The translations under genes were made by a program, and so were the position numbers. Shown here in pieces: positions 34,028 to 45,615 of a stretch of DNA of 64,000 bases; within the stretch, counting starts at the first letter, position 1; every line of letters starts with the position of its first letter. Below the pieces are notes generated by a model. The model was not told the DNA's origin. It saw nothing but the letters and a program-made list of their open reading frames with translations, and searched no databases. The DNA lies in assembly GCA_963971225.1 (NCBI GenBank), contig OZ020269.1, positions 42,491,264-42,555,263 on the forward strand, written 5' to 3'. This DNA comes from Melieria omissa. Lineage: Eukaryota > Arthropoda > Insecta > Diptera > Ulidiidae.

Positions 34028-34170
34028 TACCAGCAATCGTACGACTGCTTACTTCTACCACATATGTGGTAGATCTACCACATTTATTTTTAAAATCAAG
34101 TTTCTACCACATCTACCACGGAGGGCTTAAAATCTACCACTTTTTTGTGGAACATAAATTTGTTTCTTAA

Positions 34171-34802
34171 GGGGGATAGCCACTGTGACGGGTAAAAAAA
34201 ATTTTTTTGTTTTAAATCAAAGCTTATATATTAAAAAATATTTGTACAAAATTTCAAGTCAAAATTTCAAAAATTGACTAAGTTACGATTTTAGTGAGAG
34301 CAGGTAGGGCGACTGGAAATGGACTCAAAACTTTAAACGCGTTTTTCTCGAAACGATTTTTTTGAACTGGCGGCATCAATAACTCGAACAATTATGAACC
34401 GATTTCTAAATTTTTTTTTTTGTTTTGTTCGTATTAGTAGTGGTTAAGGTTAAGCGTAGCCGATTTGGATTTTTTTTTTTAAACTGTCTCAAAACCAAAA
34501 AAACAAGTTTGAAAAAATGGAAATCTTTTCAATCGGTCGCCATTTTGTGAAAAATCAAAATAAAAAAAACGGCTACGTACAACGATAACTACTTTCATAC
34601 AGATTACAATTAAAAAATTTTTTTTTTTCAGAGTACCGGTTTTTGAGAAATCGATGCTGCCATGGAGGGGGAATTTTTTTTCAAGCGCTACGGGATCATC
34701 TCTATTGTTTAAACTATTTAATATTTTTTTTCCTATATTTACTCGGTCAAAAAAAATGTTTAAAATCACTAATTTTTTGACCCGTCACAGTGGCTATCCC
34801 CC
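34171..34802. mobile_element. TTAA (piggyBac-type) MITE 4
   Basis: 632 bp with near-perfect inverted ends GGGGGATAGCCACTGTGACG and complement, and TTAA at 34167-34170 and 34803-34806. Non-coding. Confidence 0.92.
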
Positions 34803-35018
34803 TTAACCAACCTATTACTCCAAGTAAATTAGAGCTTTATGTTGTAAAATTTATGTTAGGGCTGCATTGAACATTATAAGTAAAAATGTGCAAAAAAAAA
34901 TTATGTGGTAGCACTCTCATCACTTCGAAAGCAGTGCACTGCAAATAGTTGACAGTTAGGCAATTGTTTTGGCGGCAGGTGCAATTAAAATGGAAAAATT
35001 TCTACAAAAGGTGAATAA

Positions 35019-36179
35019 CAATGATAACATGATGCGAAACTGAGAGGATTGACGAAATTTTGTCGTTTTTTTTTGTCACACGAACACAATCCGTGTGAGC
35101 TGAAAAGAAAATCGTCAACCCTGCCAGCTTTCTCTCTTTGTGGAACAATTCGTATTGTAGCAAGCAGCTGACTTGCAAATTTGTTCCTAACGCGGGGTTG
35201 CAATTTGTATGTACTTGTAAAAAAGTATGTTCGCAGTCTTATTGTACGAAGCAGTGTAAAATAAGGAAAAAATATATGAAATGATCAAAATTATTTAATT
35301 TAAATGAAAATGTTAGGGAAAAGTTGTAATATGCAGAGATATAAAGATGTAAAAAAGAAATCCTTATTTCTTTGTGCATATGTAAAAACTAATAATAACT
35401 AATTTGCATTTTCCGAACCACCACTGAGGCAATACGGCGCGTTACCGATTTTTTTTTTAACGATTTTGTAACATTTTAACAATTTATTTAACAATGATTT
35501 CAGAGAGGAACAAATAAAAAAAATGTATTTAATGCGTTTGTTTCCCAATTCGAAAAAAACACGGACTAAACGGACCACAAAAACCAGAAGTAGCAGAAAC
35601 TTATAAATGTCGGACAGTAAACAATTTATGTTTATAAGTATAGTCTGCTACTTCGCGATTATAAAATCGTATCAGAAAACATATGTATATATATGCATAT
35701 ATCTATATTATATTATAATTGCGACAGCCATATTTTGCTATCCCTTTTTATAAGGGATAGCAAAATATGGCTGTCGCAATTATCGCAAAAACTCCTCTGG
35801 AGCTTTCATCAAATTCACATTTCATTCAAATTTCACGAATAAAATTCAATAAAAGCTGAATAAAAAATGTGTTAAACACGTATTAAAACACTTTTGACTG
35901 GTTTTCGGGAAATATTGTAATTTTTTAATCACTTTTCTTCCAAAAGATTACATAGTTACAAAGAAATTAAAATTGATTTTCCTATGTTTAAAAAATTGAA
36001 AGTAAACGCAACCCTCGCCATGGCCCTTGTATGAGAAATCAACAGTACGTTCCTGTGCAACCTCCGGGTCTGATGTTTGGCAAAATCAACCTTAGAGTCT
36101 GATGTTATCGGTGTATTAGTGCGGATTTTGAGTATGTATTGTGGTCGAGCGCTCTCAGTTTCGCATCATGTTATCATTG
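35019..36179. mobile_element. P-superfamily deletion derivative
   Basis: 1161 bp flanked by a perfect 8-bp duplication GTGAATAA (35011-35018 and 36180-36187). Ends CAATGATAACATGATGCGAA and complement are near-identical inverted repeats. Inside, 35520-35830 matches the C-terminal end of the transposase region of the 7.4-kb P element (about 42130-42400), and 35406-35450 matches its left subterminal region (39360-39410), so it is an internally deleted member of a sister subfamily. Confidence 0.9.
35718..35780. repeat. perfect 29-bp-arm palindrome, 5-bp loop
   Basis: ATTGCGACAGCCATATTTTG and onward to 35746, loop TTTAT, then the exact complement 35752-35780. It lies at the deletion point of the P derivative. 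Confidence 0.97.
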
Positions 36180-36885
36180 GTGAATAATGTTTGCCTTTAT
36201 TTTTTAATAACGTTTAGTTTTTTAGAATATCGCATGGCGATGACCATACGCTTGTACGGGACGAAGTTTTACTACGCGAAGTTGTACCTGCTGCTGAAAT
36301 TTGCGAGTCCGAGCTCCCAAAAAAGAAAAAAAAAATATTGTCAACAATACAAAAAACAATGGGAAGAAACACGGCACAGGTTAAAGTGCATAGAAGAACG
36401 TAAAATAAATACAAATGCAATAAAATACAATTAATATACAATAAAAAAAATCTGCCACATTTCATTCAAATCTACCACATTTTTTTCACTGAGTCTACCA
36501 CATAAATGAAAAATTAAGTAAGCACACTGATTAGAAGCGTTTCAAGAAAAAAATTTTGTATCTCATATTCAACCTGAAACATATTCGGATTTGCGTGAAT
36601 ACTGAGTGTACACAAAACGTAAATATTCGCAGTATGCGAGCCGCAAACGAGCGTGAATTTACTTGCATGAAGTCTGACACGACTAGGGATGGCAGCGATT
36701 AATCATTTGATTAAAATAATCGATTATTTTTGTATAATTTTCGAATTAATTGTATCGTAACACTCCATTTGATTAATCGAGTATTAATCGATTAATAGTA
36801 AAATAATCGCAAACTACATTTTTGAATATAATTCGCAACTAATATTGCTCCATCGAATATTCCTTTTTGCTAGCTTCATCAACAT

Positions 36886-37762
36886 TACTCGACCCAAGAT
36901 TCAAAAACTTTCATATTAAAGATCCATTAGCACTGGCCTCAGTTATCAAGTTTTTACGTACTGAAATAACAGTTGCAGATGCAGTTTGATCTTTGGGCTC
37001 CTCATAAAACTCTAGTGCACAAAAGAAGGGGGGGGGGGGGGGGGAAGAATGACGATTGTGCTCACCCACAAGATGAGATGAGTTTTTATTTAAATTGTCA
37101 AGTCTTAGAATTATACCGAAACATTATTGATGCTTGGGACGAAATTAAAACAGTATACCCAAAACTGTACGCGCTTTAAAAAATATATTGCCATTTAGTT
37201 GGTACTTCAGTTCCAGCAGATCACCTCTTTTCAAAAGCTGGTACAACCGCTACCGAAAAACGCAACCGTTTAGCCCATTGCTGCCGCGTACCAGTTCTGC
37301 CCATACGATTTTGATAAAATTTCATATACGACCTGGAATTGACCCAAAATGACTAGAAACAAAAGTTCAGCTTTCTATCTCCGAACGTTGCTGAGATATT
37401 CATTGGGTATTTTGTACCTATTAGGCAACAATGGTAGCTATTTTCCATACTTTTTAAAGTGATCAGCTAAACACGTGAACAAAAGAAGTATTGTTTACAG
37501 GTGAGTTAGGAGGCAGATTTTTGTGAGGTTCCAGGGCCACTACGTTTTGCGGAATTTTAGGGTGACTTCCACTAAGGTAGTTCCATCTTTACCCCAACCA
37601 TACCTATCAATGATTTTAAGATATTTCTACCACGAACTTTTCTGGGATTTTTTAAAAAGTCAATTTTCATGGGTAAAATTTTACCCATTAGGCAGCAATG
37701 GGTTAACAACAAAACGATTATCAAAATTATTGTTTCCGCAAACTTGGTTGAACAATAAATAA
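36886..37762 (+). pseudogene. hAT transposase C-terminal part
   Basis: The frame opens with LLDPRFKNFHIKDPLALAS, the LDPRFK hallmark of hAT transposases. After a stop and the poly-G run it continues with DEIKTVYPKLYAL, and then with the dimerisation-domain motif PADHLFSKAGTTATEKRNRL. A TTAA element splits the domain. Beyond it the frame resumes TTKRLSKLLFPQTWLNNK, which is in phase if the insert and one TTAA are removed. No catalytic core is left, so this is a non-autonomous remnant. Confidence 0.9.
37274..37702. mobile_element. TTAA (piggyBac-type) MITE 5 inside hAT
   Basis: 429 bp, ends CCCATTGCTGCC and complement. TTAA at 37703-37706, TTAG at 37270-37273 (one mutation). Internal words 'tacgattttgataaaattt' and 'gggtaaaattttaccc' are palindromic. 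Confidence 0.85.
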
Positions 37763-37932
37763 TTTTTATTTACTCCAACAACACTTGTTTTATTTTATTA
37801 AAGCTCAATTCCACATTTTTCAAAAATAAGCATTAATAATCGATTATTTTACATTATTGCAATTATTTTCTTTTGTCTTATGATTAATCATATGATTAAT
37901 TCATCGTTTAAATTTTTTTTCTGCCATCCCTA

Positions 37933-38040
37933 GACACGACACTGAAGCTGAGCTCGGAACTTCCCTGCTTTGTATTCGTATACGCGAGTAGGCGTAGCTG
38001 CTACTCTTGAGCAGTGCTGCCGTTTTCAATTTTGTTTCAG
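37933..38040. repeat. repeat Z fragment (unoccupied Transib target)
   Basis: 'cgagtaggcgtagctgctactc' matches, inverted, the two flanks of the Transib element joined together (48200-48222 with 55210-55270). A third partial copy lies at 61325-61365. Function unknown. Confidence 0.6.
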
Positions 38041-38046
38041 TATTAC

Positions 38047-38745
38047 CAGTGACTACGTGACGCGAAACTGAGAGGAGAAATGATTTTCAGACCATTTTTT
38101 ACTTTTTCCAATCGCCCGATAGTGTACGGGTTTTTTTACCCAAACATTCGCACAGCACCGGTTACCAGTTAATTGTTTGCATCTTAAAATGATAACTTTT
38201 CTTATTTGCTGTAAATATAACGTTGCGAAAAACCTTGTTTTACTGGTCGAAGTCATTTTGATTGTTACCCGTACCAACAGAAAGCATAAATAAATTATTT
38301 CAGACGGTAAAGTCAGCAGATATTCGGTTGCTTTTTCATTCAGTTCATGTCTCATTGAGTTTGCCGTTTCTAGTGCAGCAAGAAACAGTGATGGCAAGTT
38401 GAACTCTTTTCAAACGCAGAGCTGCAACACAAGCAATTCAAACGTTAAGGCTTTGAGGGCAATCACGAAAACTGAAGTTAAATCATATTAAAACACGTTG
38501 GATCATACTTATGACGTTTTTCAGCAACAACATTTTTTTTGCAATCAATTTCCTATAAACGTACTACAGAATGAAAGAAAAAAAAAACAATTATTTCATT
38601 TGCAAATAAACTTCGAACGCACCAGCAGCCCTTGCGCTGACTTTTGTATGGCGAAGTTGCTGTACGAACCCTAATCAACTCTGGGGCCTGGTTTGACCGA
38701 ATTAGCAACCGTGACTCCTCTCAGTTTCGCGTCATATAGTCATTG
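38047..38745. mobile_element. P-superfamily MITE, copy 2
   Basis: 699 bp. Ends CAGTGACTACGTGACGCGAA and complement of CAATGACTATATGACGCGAA. Flanked by GTATTAC (38040-38046) and GTAGTAC (38746-38752), a 7-bp duplication with one change. The two halves match the left and right ends of the adjacent 7.4-kb element, so it is its short derivative. The minus-strand frame 38053-38397 recurs partly in the next copy but looks like a by-product of conservation. Confidence 0.88.
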
Positions 38746-40062
38746 GTAGTACATGTTATGATCAGTGACTACGTGACGCGAAACTGGCAGGGGAAATGAT
38801 TTTCAGACCATTTTTTGCACTATCGTCCGATAGTGTACGGGTATTTTTACTCAAACATTCGCACAGCACCGGTTACCAGTCAATTGTATGCATCTTAAAG
38901 TGATAACTTTTCTTATTTGCTGTAAATGTAACGTTGCGAACCACCTTGTTTTACTGGTCGAAGTAATTTTGATTGTTACCCGTACCAACAAAAAGCAGAA
39001 ATAAATTATTTTATATGCTGAAGTCAGCAGATATTCGGTTGCTTTTTCCTTCAGTTCATGTTTCATTGAGTTTGCCGTTTCTAGTGCAGCGAGAAACAGT
39101 CTTGACGAGTTTGAACCATTTCCTAATGCAGAGTTGCAATTTAGAGGGAAAGTACAAGATAAATTCTTTAAGAAAAAGTATTAAATATTTCATGTCATTA
39201 TTATTGTTAAATTTTTTGTAATTATTTTGACTGTTAGTTTTTTTGTATAAGGTTTCATAGTTATATTAAATTAATTATTATATTATTTCATTTTTGTTAT
39301 TTTTTATTATTATTTTATACATAAATTTTTATATTAAAATGCATGCAGGGAGCAACATATTTTGCATTTTCCACACCACCACTGAGGTATGCAAAAAGGT
39401 GCGTTACCGATTTTTTGGGTGTTCGGTTCCCCAGTAGGCCTATTATCACCCATTTATAATTACATTAAATAAACATTACATTAACAAATAAAAAAGGCAA
39501 AATAAATATAATTGCATTTCATTAAGTAATAAAATTAATTTACAATATTAAAACATCAATGAATAAATACAAAATAAAACATAAAAAATGCGAAAATGCA
39601 AAATAAAAACAAATATCAAGATACGAAATATACAAATAATTATTCTAATACCACATCTACACCAGAGGCACGAGTGCACCGCAACAATAAGTACACCGCA
39701 TACATACTCTGTATTTTTTATACTCGAGTGCCATAAACACCGCAAAAGAAATTGTGCGGTGTTGATTTTACTCGTCGTTCAGTTGCTGAGAGCCTCATGC
39801 GATCATAACATACTCAATACTTTTCGTTCTGTTCATAATTCTACTATGTAAAAGCAATGAGCGCAAAAAAACAGTACCAGTAAATACCGTAACGAGCATG
39901 AGCGAAATTTTGAGTAATGTGCGTTTTCGCACTCAAGCTTTTTTTCAATATTTCGTTCTGCCTGCAGGAACAATGCTAGCTCGTAATACCTACACAATTT
40001 CGGCTCGCGCTCGACTTGTGGGTGACGAGCCTACTCAGCTTCTACACATAGCGCGTATATTG

Positions 40063-40821
40063 CACACGCACTACAAAAGTGACACAACTAAAAATTTTTG
40101 ATTTTTCAGGAAACGCAAAAAACTGTTTTCGAGCTAAATAAACATTTTTTTTAAATAAAGTACATATATACCGTACTGCAGGTCCCTTCCACCCGCGTAC
40201 AAAATTCACACGCACAACACGGGTGGTTGCGGGAAGCTAGGCCTTAGTCTCGCGTAAGCGGGCTGTCGTGCCAATCAATTATTAAAAATTATTACATATA
40301 TACCGTTTAGTAGAAAATCCTTACAGATTATGCTTTATGATAAGTTGCAAGATATTTTGTTTTATTTTGCACTAGAAAATCCAAAATTTTTCGTTGTGAC
40401 TGTTTTGATGATATTTTAATTCAATAATTACGGAACTATTTCAAGTTATGCCACTTTTTCTGAATTTAATAATTATAAATGACGGTTAAAAAGTTGAAAG
40501 AAAAATTTTGAAAATTCATAATTAATTTTAATGATTAAAAAAATATACAAAAATTGTCAGAATTTTGCTTAAAATTAACTTAAAAAAAATGTATTTCGTC
40601 AAAAGTGCCACAATTTGAGTTAGGACTCTTTTGCATTGAGCTGCAGCGATCAAATAGCATCAAACTTCTGACATGACATGACCTAACTGTATTTTTGCAA
40701 CAGTAAACAACAACAAAATATAATGAGCTTTTTCTTATTTGTGGATAAATGCATTGTGCACAGTATTAACACATAAACCCGAAAAATAAAAATTTTAGTT
40801 GTCACTTTTGTAGTGCGTGTG
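40063..40821. mobile_element. small TIR element hosting a SINE
   Basis: Ends CACACGCACTACAAAAGTGA and complement, with 'caactaaaaattttt' continuing the similarity. 759 bp including the SINE copy. No target duplication seen. Confidence 0.65.
40175..40293 (+). mobile_element. 5'-truncated SINE copy
   Basis: Matches the last ~115 bp of the SINE at 29390-29731. Flanked by a perfect 13-bp duplication ACATATATACCGT (40162-40174 and 40294-40306). Confidence 0.93.
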
Positions 40822-41081
40822 CGATATGTATCTTTTGCGCGACTGAATATCGAAAAAAATTCAATACATGCAAATAAAAATCGTCTACGAGGGCCATTAA
40901 GAAGGAGCGTTTTGGTGACAGGGAGTAAGTGCCATTCGCAATATATTCAGCAACCAAATCATTGTTTGACGCCATGCCGAAATTGTTCCACTTCAAAACT
41001 AATAAGCTTTTTGCAACAATTGAATTTCATTTTGTGAAATTTAGATAAGCTGAACTTTGGTGAGTATAATTTTTTTTTGTG

Positions 41082-41374
41082 ATGTACTCTAAACGGCACT
41101 GGAGGCGCCTAATAAAAAAAGAAGTTGATAGGGCAAAGGCAATTTCCAATTATTCATTTCAGGAAGCTGAAAGTGAAAATCCACAAACATGTTCCCGAGC
41201 TGAAGCTTTGCGCAAGGAACTAAGTGTATTAAACGGTAAGCCATTTTCAATTATTTTGTTGGATAATATATTAGATTTTACCCCATATTTTCTATTTACA
41301 GGTCGTGTTGATGAGTGCAGAAGTCTCATAAACAAAGTGCTTGAATCTCAAGCAAAAACAAACACGAAAAATTA
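41082..41374 (+). CDS. possible two-exon small gene of unknown function
   Basis: From the ATG at 41082 (MYSKRHWRRLIKKEVDRAKA) the frame reads to LSVLNG. A GT donor (G-gtaagcc at about 41235) and a pyrimidine-rich acceptor ending tttacag (about 41302) would join it in phase to RVDECRSLINKVLESQAKTN, giving roughly 75 residues. It is basic at the N-terminus, with an amphipathic helix-like C-terminus. I do not recognise the family; it may be the N-terminal exon pair of a transposon protein whose remainder is lost, since it lies inside nested insertions. An ATG one codon upstream (41079) is equally possible. Confidence 0.4.
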
Positions 41375-42223
41375 ATGGTGTTAAGTATGGTCATTTTATG
41401 CTCTACCAGGTAATGTATGATTTCATGCATCCCATTCGGTGCATGAATAATGTATGCTTTCTGCATTTATCTTTTCATGCATTACCGAGTAATGTACGAT
41501 TTCCTACATGCTACGCGATTTATGAAAACGTACATGTTTTTGGGATGCATGTCTTCATATACTCACAGGTAATGCAAAAAAGGGAAGCAATTCATTTCGT
41601 AGGACATCGCCGTGAGAAAATTCATGCATGTTGTAATGCATAGCTTGCAAGCAAATATGCATTTCTATACATTCTTTTTCCCGCTGGGATGTATCTCTGC
41701 ATTCTCTTATACATATACATATTATTTATGTTGTGCACACGAAGTACGAGTAGCACTCATACTAGTCATCGTACTCGTCGGGTACGATTGCCGAATGTGA
41801 TAAAAAAAATTACGAAGCAAAGTAAAGCAGATACCGCGAAATCATATGCTTGAGTATGCTAGTAGCTTAAACGCACCAATACTCAAATCGACATGGGTAT
41901 GGTAAATACTCATACAAAATCAATGCGGTGGCGATCACACCGCAACCGCTTTCAAGGCGAGTATACTCAGAGTCATAAAAATAGGCACTCGTGCAGTTCT
42001 CTGATCTACACATTGCACAGCTTATCACAAAATGGTGGAGATTTCTAAATCTAATATATGCAGAGGAAAACGAACGAGAAAAAGTTTGCAATTCGCGGAA
42101 TGCTAACATTTTAAACTAATTTAAAGAGGAAATAAAATGCAAATAAATGTTGAAATGCGTTTGTGTCCCCAAATCGGACAAATACGGACAAAACGGACCA
42201 CACAAATTTAAAGTAGCTGGGAC

Positions 42224-45200
42224 TTACAAATGTTGAATACTTAACATTTTCTGCTTAAAGCAAAAATCAGCTACCTCGCGATTATAAAATCGAATTAAAA
42301 AATATATCCGGACCCGTAGGAAGAGGGCCGGCAGGATATGGCTGTCACAATTTTCACAGCAAACGTATGGCGCTATGTGCTTCATCTTGTCAAACAGAAA
42401 TTGACTAAGGCCAACTCTGTGACAAGCGCCGTCCCATAGTTCTAAAAATAATTCATCTAATTTTGATATATAATCAACAAATTCTTCTGGAGCTTTAACC
42501 AAATTTGGATGTGTTTGGTTTTTCTCCAGAGAAAAAAGTAATTCTTCGGTGATTATCTCTTCACCGAAGAATGGCAATAAATTAGTACAATTGTGCAACT
42601 TGTACAATTTTAGGAATAGCCAGCCACACACATATACAAACGCATTCCGTTTTAGAAAATTTCGTTCATTGATATGAACATCTATTTGCATTTTTTGCAC
42701 AAATGATTGCGCTGGTCTTGGCAGACTTTAGAATTCTTGCCAAGAGCTATTTTTAACTAAATTGTCAGCGCAAACATTTGACAATATCTCCTCTGAGATA
42801 CCTACAGCTTCGCAATTCCCTCTGATCATTACATTTACATAGGTTAGCCCTCATTGCTTTCGAAATAAGCAGCTAAAAAGGTGAGGGGTAATTCTCGGGC
42901 AACTACCCCCCCCTAATCTAATATGTCCAAAAAAATTTTCCAGTGCGTCTTGACACAGTCTTCTAGTCGGTACGTTTTCAAAACCGTGCAGTGACAAAAA
43001 GTGCCACAATTTCTGAAGGCTGCTTATATTTAAAAGCCATCCTTTAATAAAGGAAAAAGTGCTTTTAATGTCACAACCATTCTTATCTTCAATTTTAATT
43101 GAAGTCTAAAGGGCTGTGGCATTTTTCAAAAATTTGACCAGAGGTCCCACTGAACACCTGTCTGCTGTCGTTCCCTGTGCTCCTACTATTAAATATATGA
43201 AATAAATTATTAAAAAAAATAATGAACTCTACTGTGTTTGGGGTTGTGTAAGCTTTTTTAGAATCTAGAAGACCAGAAGAATACAGTGAGTTCATTCCTG
43301 ACGCTACTGTATTGCTAAAAACCTGCGAAGCCAAACTTACACTCATTTTCTGAAAACTATTCGGGTAGATGTGCTTTTTCGTAAGTTTGGGCGCACATCG
43401 AAGAGAAGAACTGGAGTCGATTTCGTAAAAATATACGATATCGCTCCACCTAACTAGTGAATTATTAAATTGTATGCGATTCTTTGAATTGCTTAAACAA
43501 TTTCTCGCACTTTTCAAAAGGTGAGGCGCGTCATGGAAAAAAAATATTTTTTCCTCATTAACTTCAAAATATGGGCGGTCTACACTCACACCCACGAAAT
43601 TTTTGAAGCTAACAAAGTTTGAACCCTGATCACAAACAAAGTGACATGGATGCAAGTTTATTTGTTGAAGTTGCGTTATGGCTTCGAAAACATATTTTTT
43701 AATAACATCCCCTTTGCATGCTCCATGAACGAAAAAATATGCAAAGGGTTGTTTCCAGGACTCTCCACCAATGCCCTGGACCATAAGTGTTAAAACACTA
43801 CTGGCCAACCTAGAAGTGCGATTTTCGTCGCCATAATCTTCTAGGCCAACAATTTTGTCATAATGCCTATCATAGTGCAGATGATTTTTCAGTGACATTT
43901 CGTCACAGGAGATCGAAACGAATCTCTGCTCTGCACTGAAGCCCCGGCTACGCAACTCCAACGCTTTCAGAGTAACAAGAGAACACCCTGGAGCTCTTGG
44001 CCACTCTGAGACAAAGCTTTGGAGAGTTCGCTCTTCTGGAAAGCTCAGCGGCTTTTTTAAATAACGATAATATGAGGGCGAAAGAAATAGAACTCCCAAA
44101 GCTATTGTTTTCAATTTGTCATCATACCTACGCCTTCTTGGTTGACGATCCAAATTTTGAAAACAATTCTTTACACACAGTTGTAGGGAAGTTTTGTGCA
44201 AAACCTTGCGAATGCCTCAGCATCATTGGAAGTTTGAACGCGTTCAAACTCAGATTCCAATATTTTTTCTTTTTCTTCCAAGGTTTTAATCTTCAGCTTT
44301 AATTCTGCAATCTCCTCTTGCATTTTGCGCTTACGAGGAGTATTAGCAAATAAGCTTTGAGGGGTCTAAACTTTTTTGCTATCCAATGAAACACATGTTG
44401 TGAACAATTTTGCAGATTTTGGGAAGTGGAAGGCTGAGGCTCGAAAATAATTGCATCCATGTCAGAAGATACTTCTGATGCAATTTGTGTAGATGTGTTT
44501 ACAAAAATGTTAATAGGTAAATTTTGGTCCGGCACAGCGGACTTTGATAGTCTTTTATGCGCTATCATTTTGTCCGAGAAGTGTCGATCGCAGGCGAAAA
44601 TAAATTGTCTCGACGGTTCGCAAATATTAAGCAACCGCATCCATTCTTTTCGCCTACAGAGGGAAGAAACAACAAATTGGTATAAGTACCACTATCACCA
44701 TCGAAATATAAGAAAACAAATCAAAAAAGCAAGAAAAAAAATCAAAAAAGCAAGAAAAAAATCAAAAAAGCAAAAAAAAAACCACCAATAACAGCAAATT
44801 TTAATTATTTCATTGCAAACATATAAAACAATATATAAATGCAAAGTATACATGTGCAAGTAAAAACATATATGATATTAGAGTTTTTACATTTTTACAT
44901 ATATTATTTATTTATTAATATATATTAGAATATATTTTATTTATTTATTAATATATATTGTAATATATTTGTATATTTTTTTGATTGTTAATACTAATAA
45001 AAGCATGCACTTAAGCGTAAATTTTAACCCTCCTGCGGTGGTTTTATTGCAATTTGTCATTAAATTACAATAAAACAGAATAATTTTGTTTTTCGTTTTT
45101 TAGAAATTTATCCAAAAGCCATCCAGCCAGCCATGCATTGACATAAATACTCTATTTTACCAAAAGTGGGTAATTTTAACCAAAACAGAGCAGAAGGGTT

Positions 45201-45615
45201 TTATGCACATTCGCCATAACACTTTAAACCATTAGATGCACATTTTATTATAAAAAATGTTACCTTTTCTGCAATAAAGTTAATCGGCCAAAATCTGTTA
45301 AAAAATGGGAACAACCAGACATAGGATTTAAAAATATGAACAACACAGGGTAAGGCAGCGTGCACATTTGTTTGTTGACAAATGCTCGTTAGCCTTAATA
45401 CAATATGGTACAAAACGCAATGTACCCACCTTTATGCATGTTTTTCTGATTTCATTGTTGCTATTTATGCGATTTGATTTCGTATTGTAGGCAGAAACAT
45501 TGCCTATATATAGAAATAACTAAACTCACCTGCGACCGTCACTTGCTCCGTCCGGAAATGCGAATAAATGCTTGCCCTCCAAGCATTTTCGCACGCATTG
45601 TTTTTTTGCCGGCAT
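42224..45615 (-). pseudogene. P-superfamily (THAP) transposase, two exons recognisable
   Basis: Exon 1, 45615-45530: MPAKKQCVRKCLEGKHLFAF carries the first two THAP cysteines. Donor GTGAGT follows. The acceptor TCTGTAG ends the intron at 44654, and exon 2 (from 44653) continues in phase with RRKEWMRLL and FACDRHFSDK, supplying the THAP tryptophan, third cysteine and histidine. A lysine/glutamate coiled coil (RKRKMQEEIAELKLKIKTLE) follows after an indel near 44365, and another indel lies near 44190. Catalytic region: SISCDEMSLKNHL (first aspartate) and HFVCDQGSNFVSF (second) are both intact; FFHDAPHLLKSARN is the start of the GTP-binding insert in P-type enzymes. Stops after 43095; CQDALENFFGHIR and the C-terminal frame 42700-42224 complete the family layout. 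It is decayed but almost full length. Confidence 0.92.
44700..44785. repeat. A-rich ~19-bp repeats in the transposase intron
   Basis: 'aatcaaaaaagcaagaaaa' is repeated about four times with small changes. It lies in the intron of the THAP transposase. Confidence 0.85.

Larger units (their letters stand above)
34050..36525. mobile_element. possible DNA transposon with 'ctaccacat' subterminal repeats
   Basis: 'tgcttacttctaccacatat' near 34050 and 'aagtaagcac' at 36519-36528 form short inverted ends. 'tctaccac' occurs at least five times at the left and three times at the right. Two other elements (34171-34802 and 35019-36179) are nested in it. Removing the 35019 element leaves an ATG at 34990 (MEKFLQK) directly upstream of the frame at 36188, possibly across a small intron. 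Class unknown. Confidence 0.4.
36684..37932 (+). mobile_element. hAT element with 8-bp duplication
   Basis: 1249 bp flanked by GACACGAC (36676-36683 and 37933-37940). Ends are TAGGGATGGCAG and complement. Contains a hAT C-terminal coding remnant, a poly-G run (about 37028-37044) and a nested TTAA element. Confidence 0.92.
39430..42115. mobile_element. nested insertion(s) in the P element
   Basis: In the derivative at 35019-36179, sequence like 39360-39420 is followed within ~100 bp by sequence like 42121-42180, so about 2.7 kb here is extra. It includes a small TIR element, a SINE copy, a possible spliced gene and 'cacgagtgc'/'gcactcgtg' blocks (39670 and 41988) in inverted order. Exact ends are not resolved. 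Confidence 0.55.

Noticed and set aside
38053..38397. 114-residue protein conserved between two MITE copies
   Set aside because: Conservation follows the DNA of the P-element end, not codons; the second copy is broken and no motif is present.
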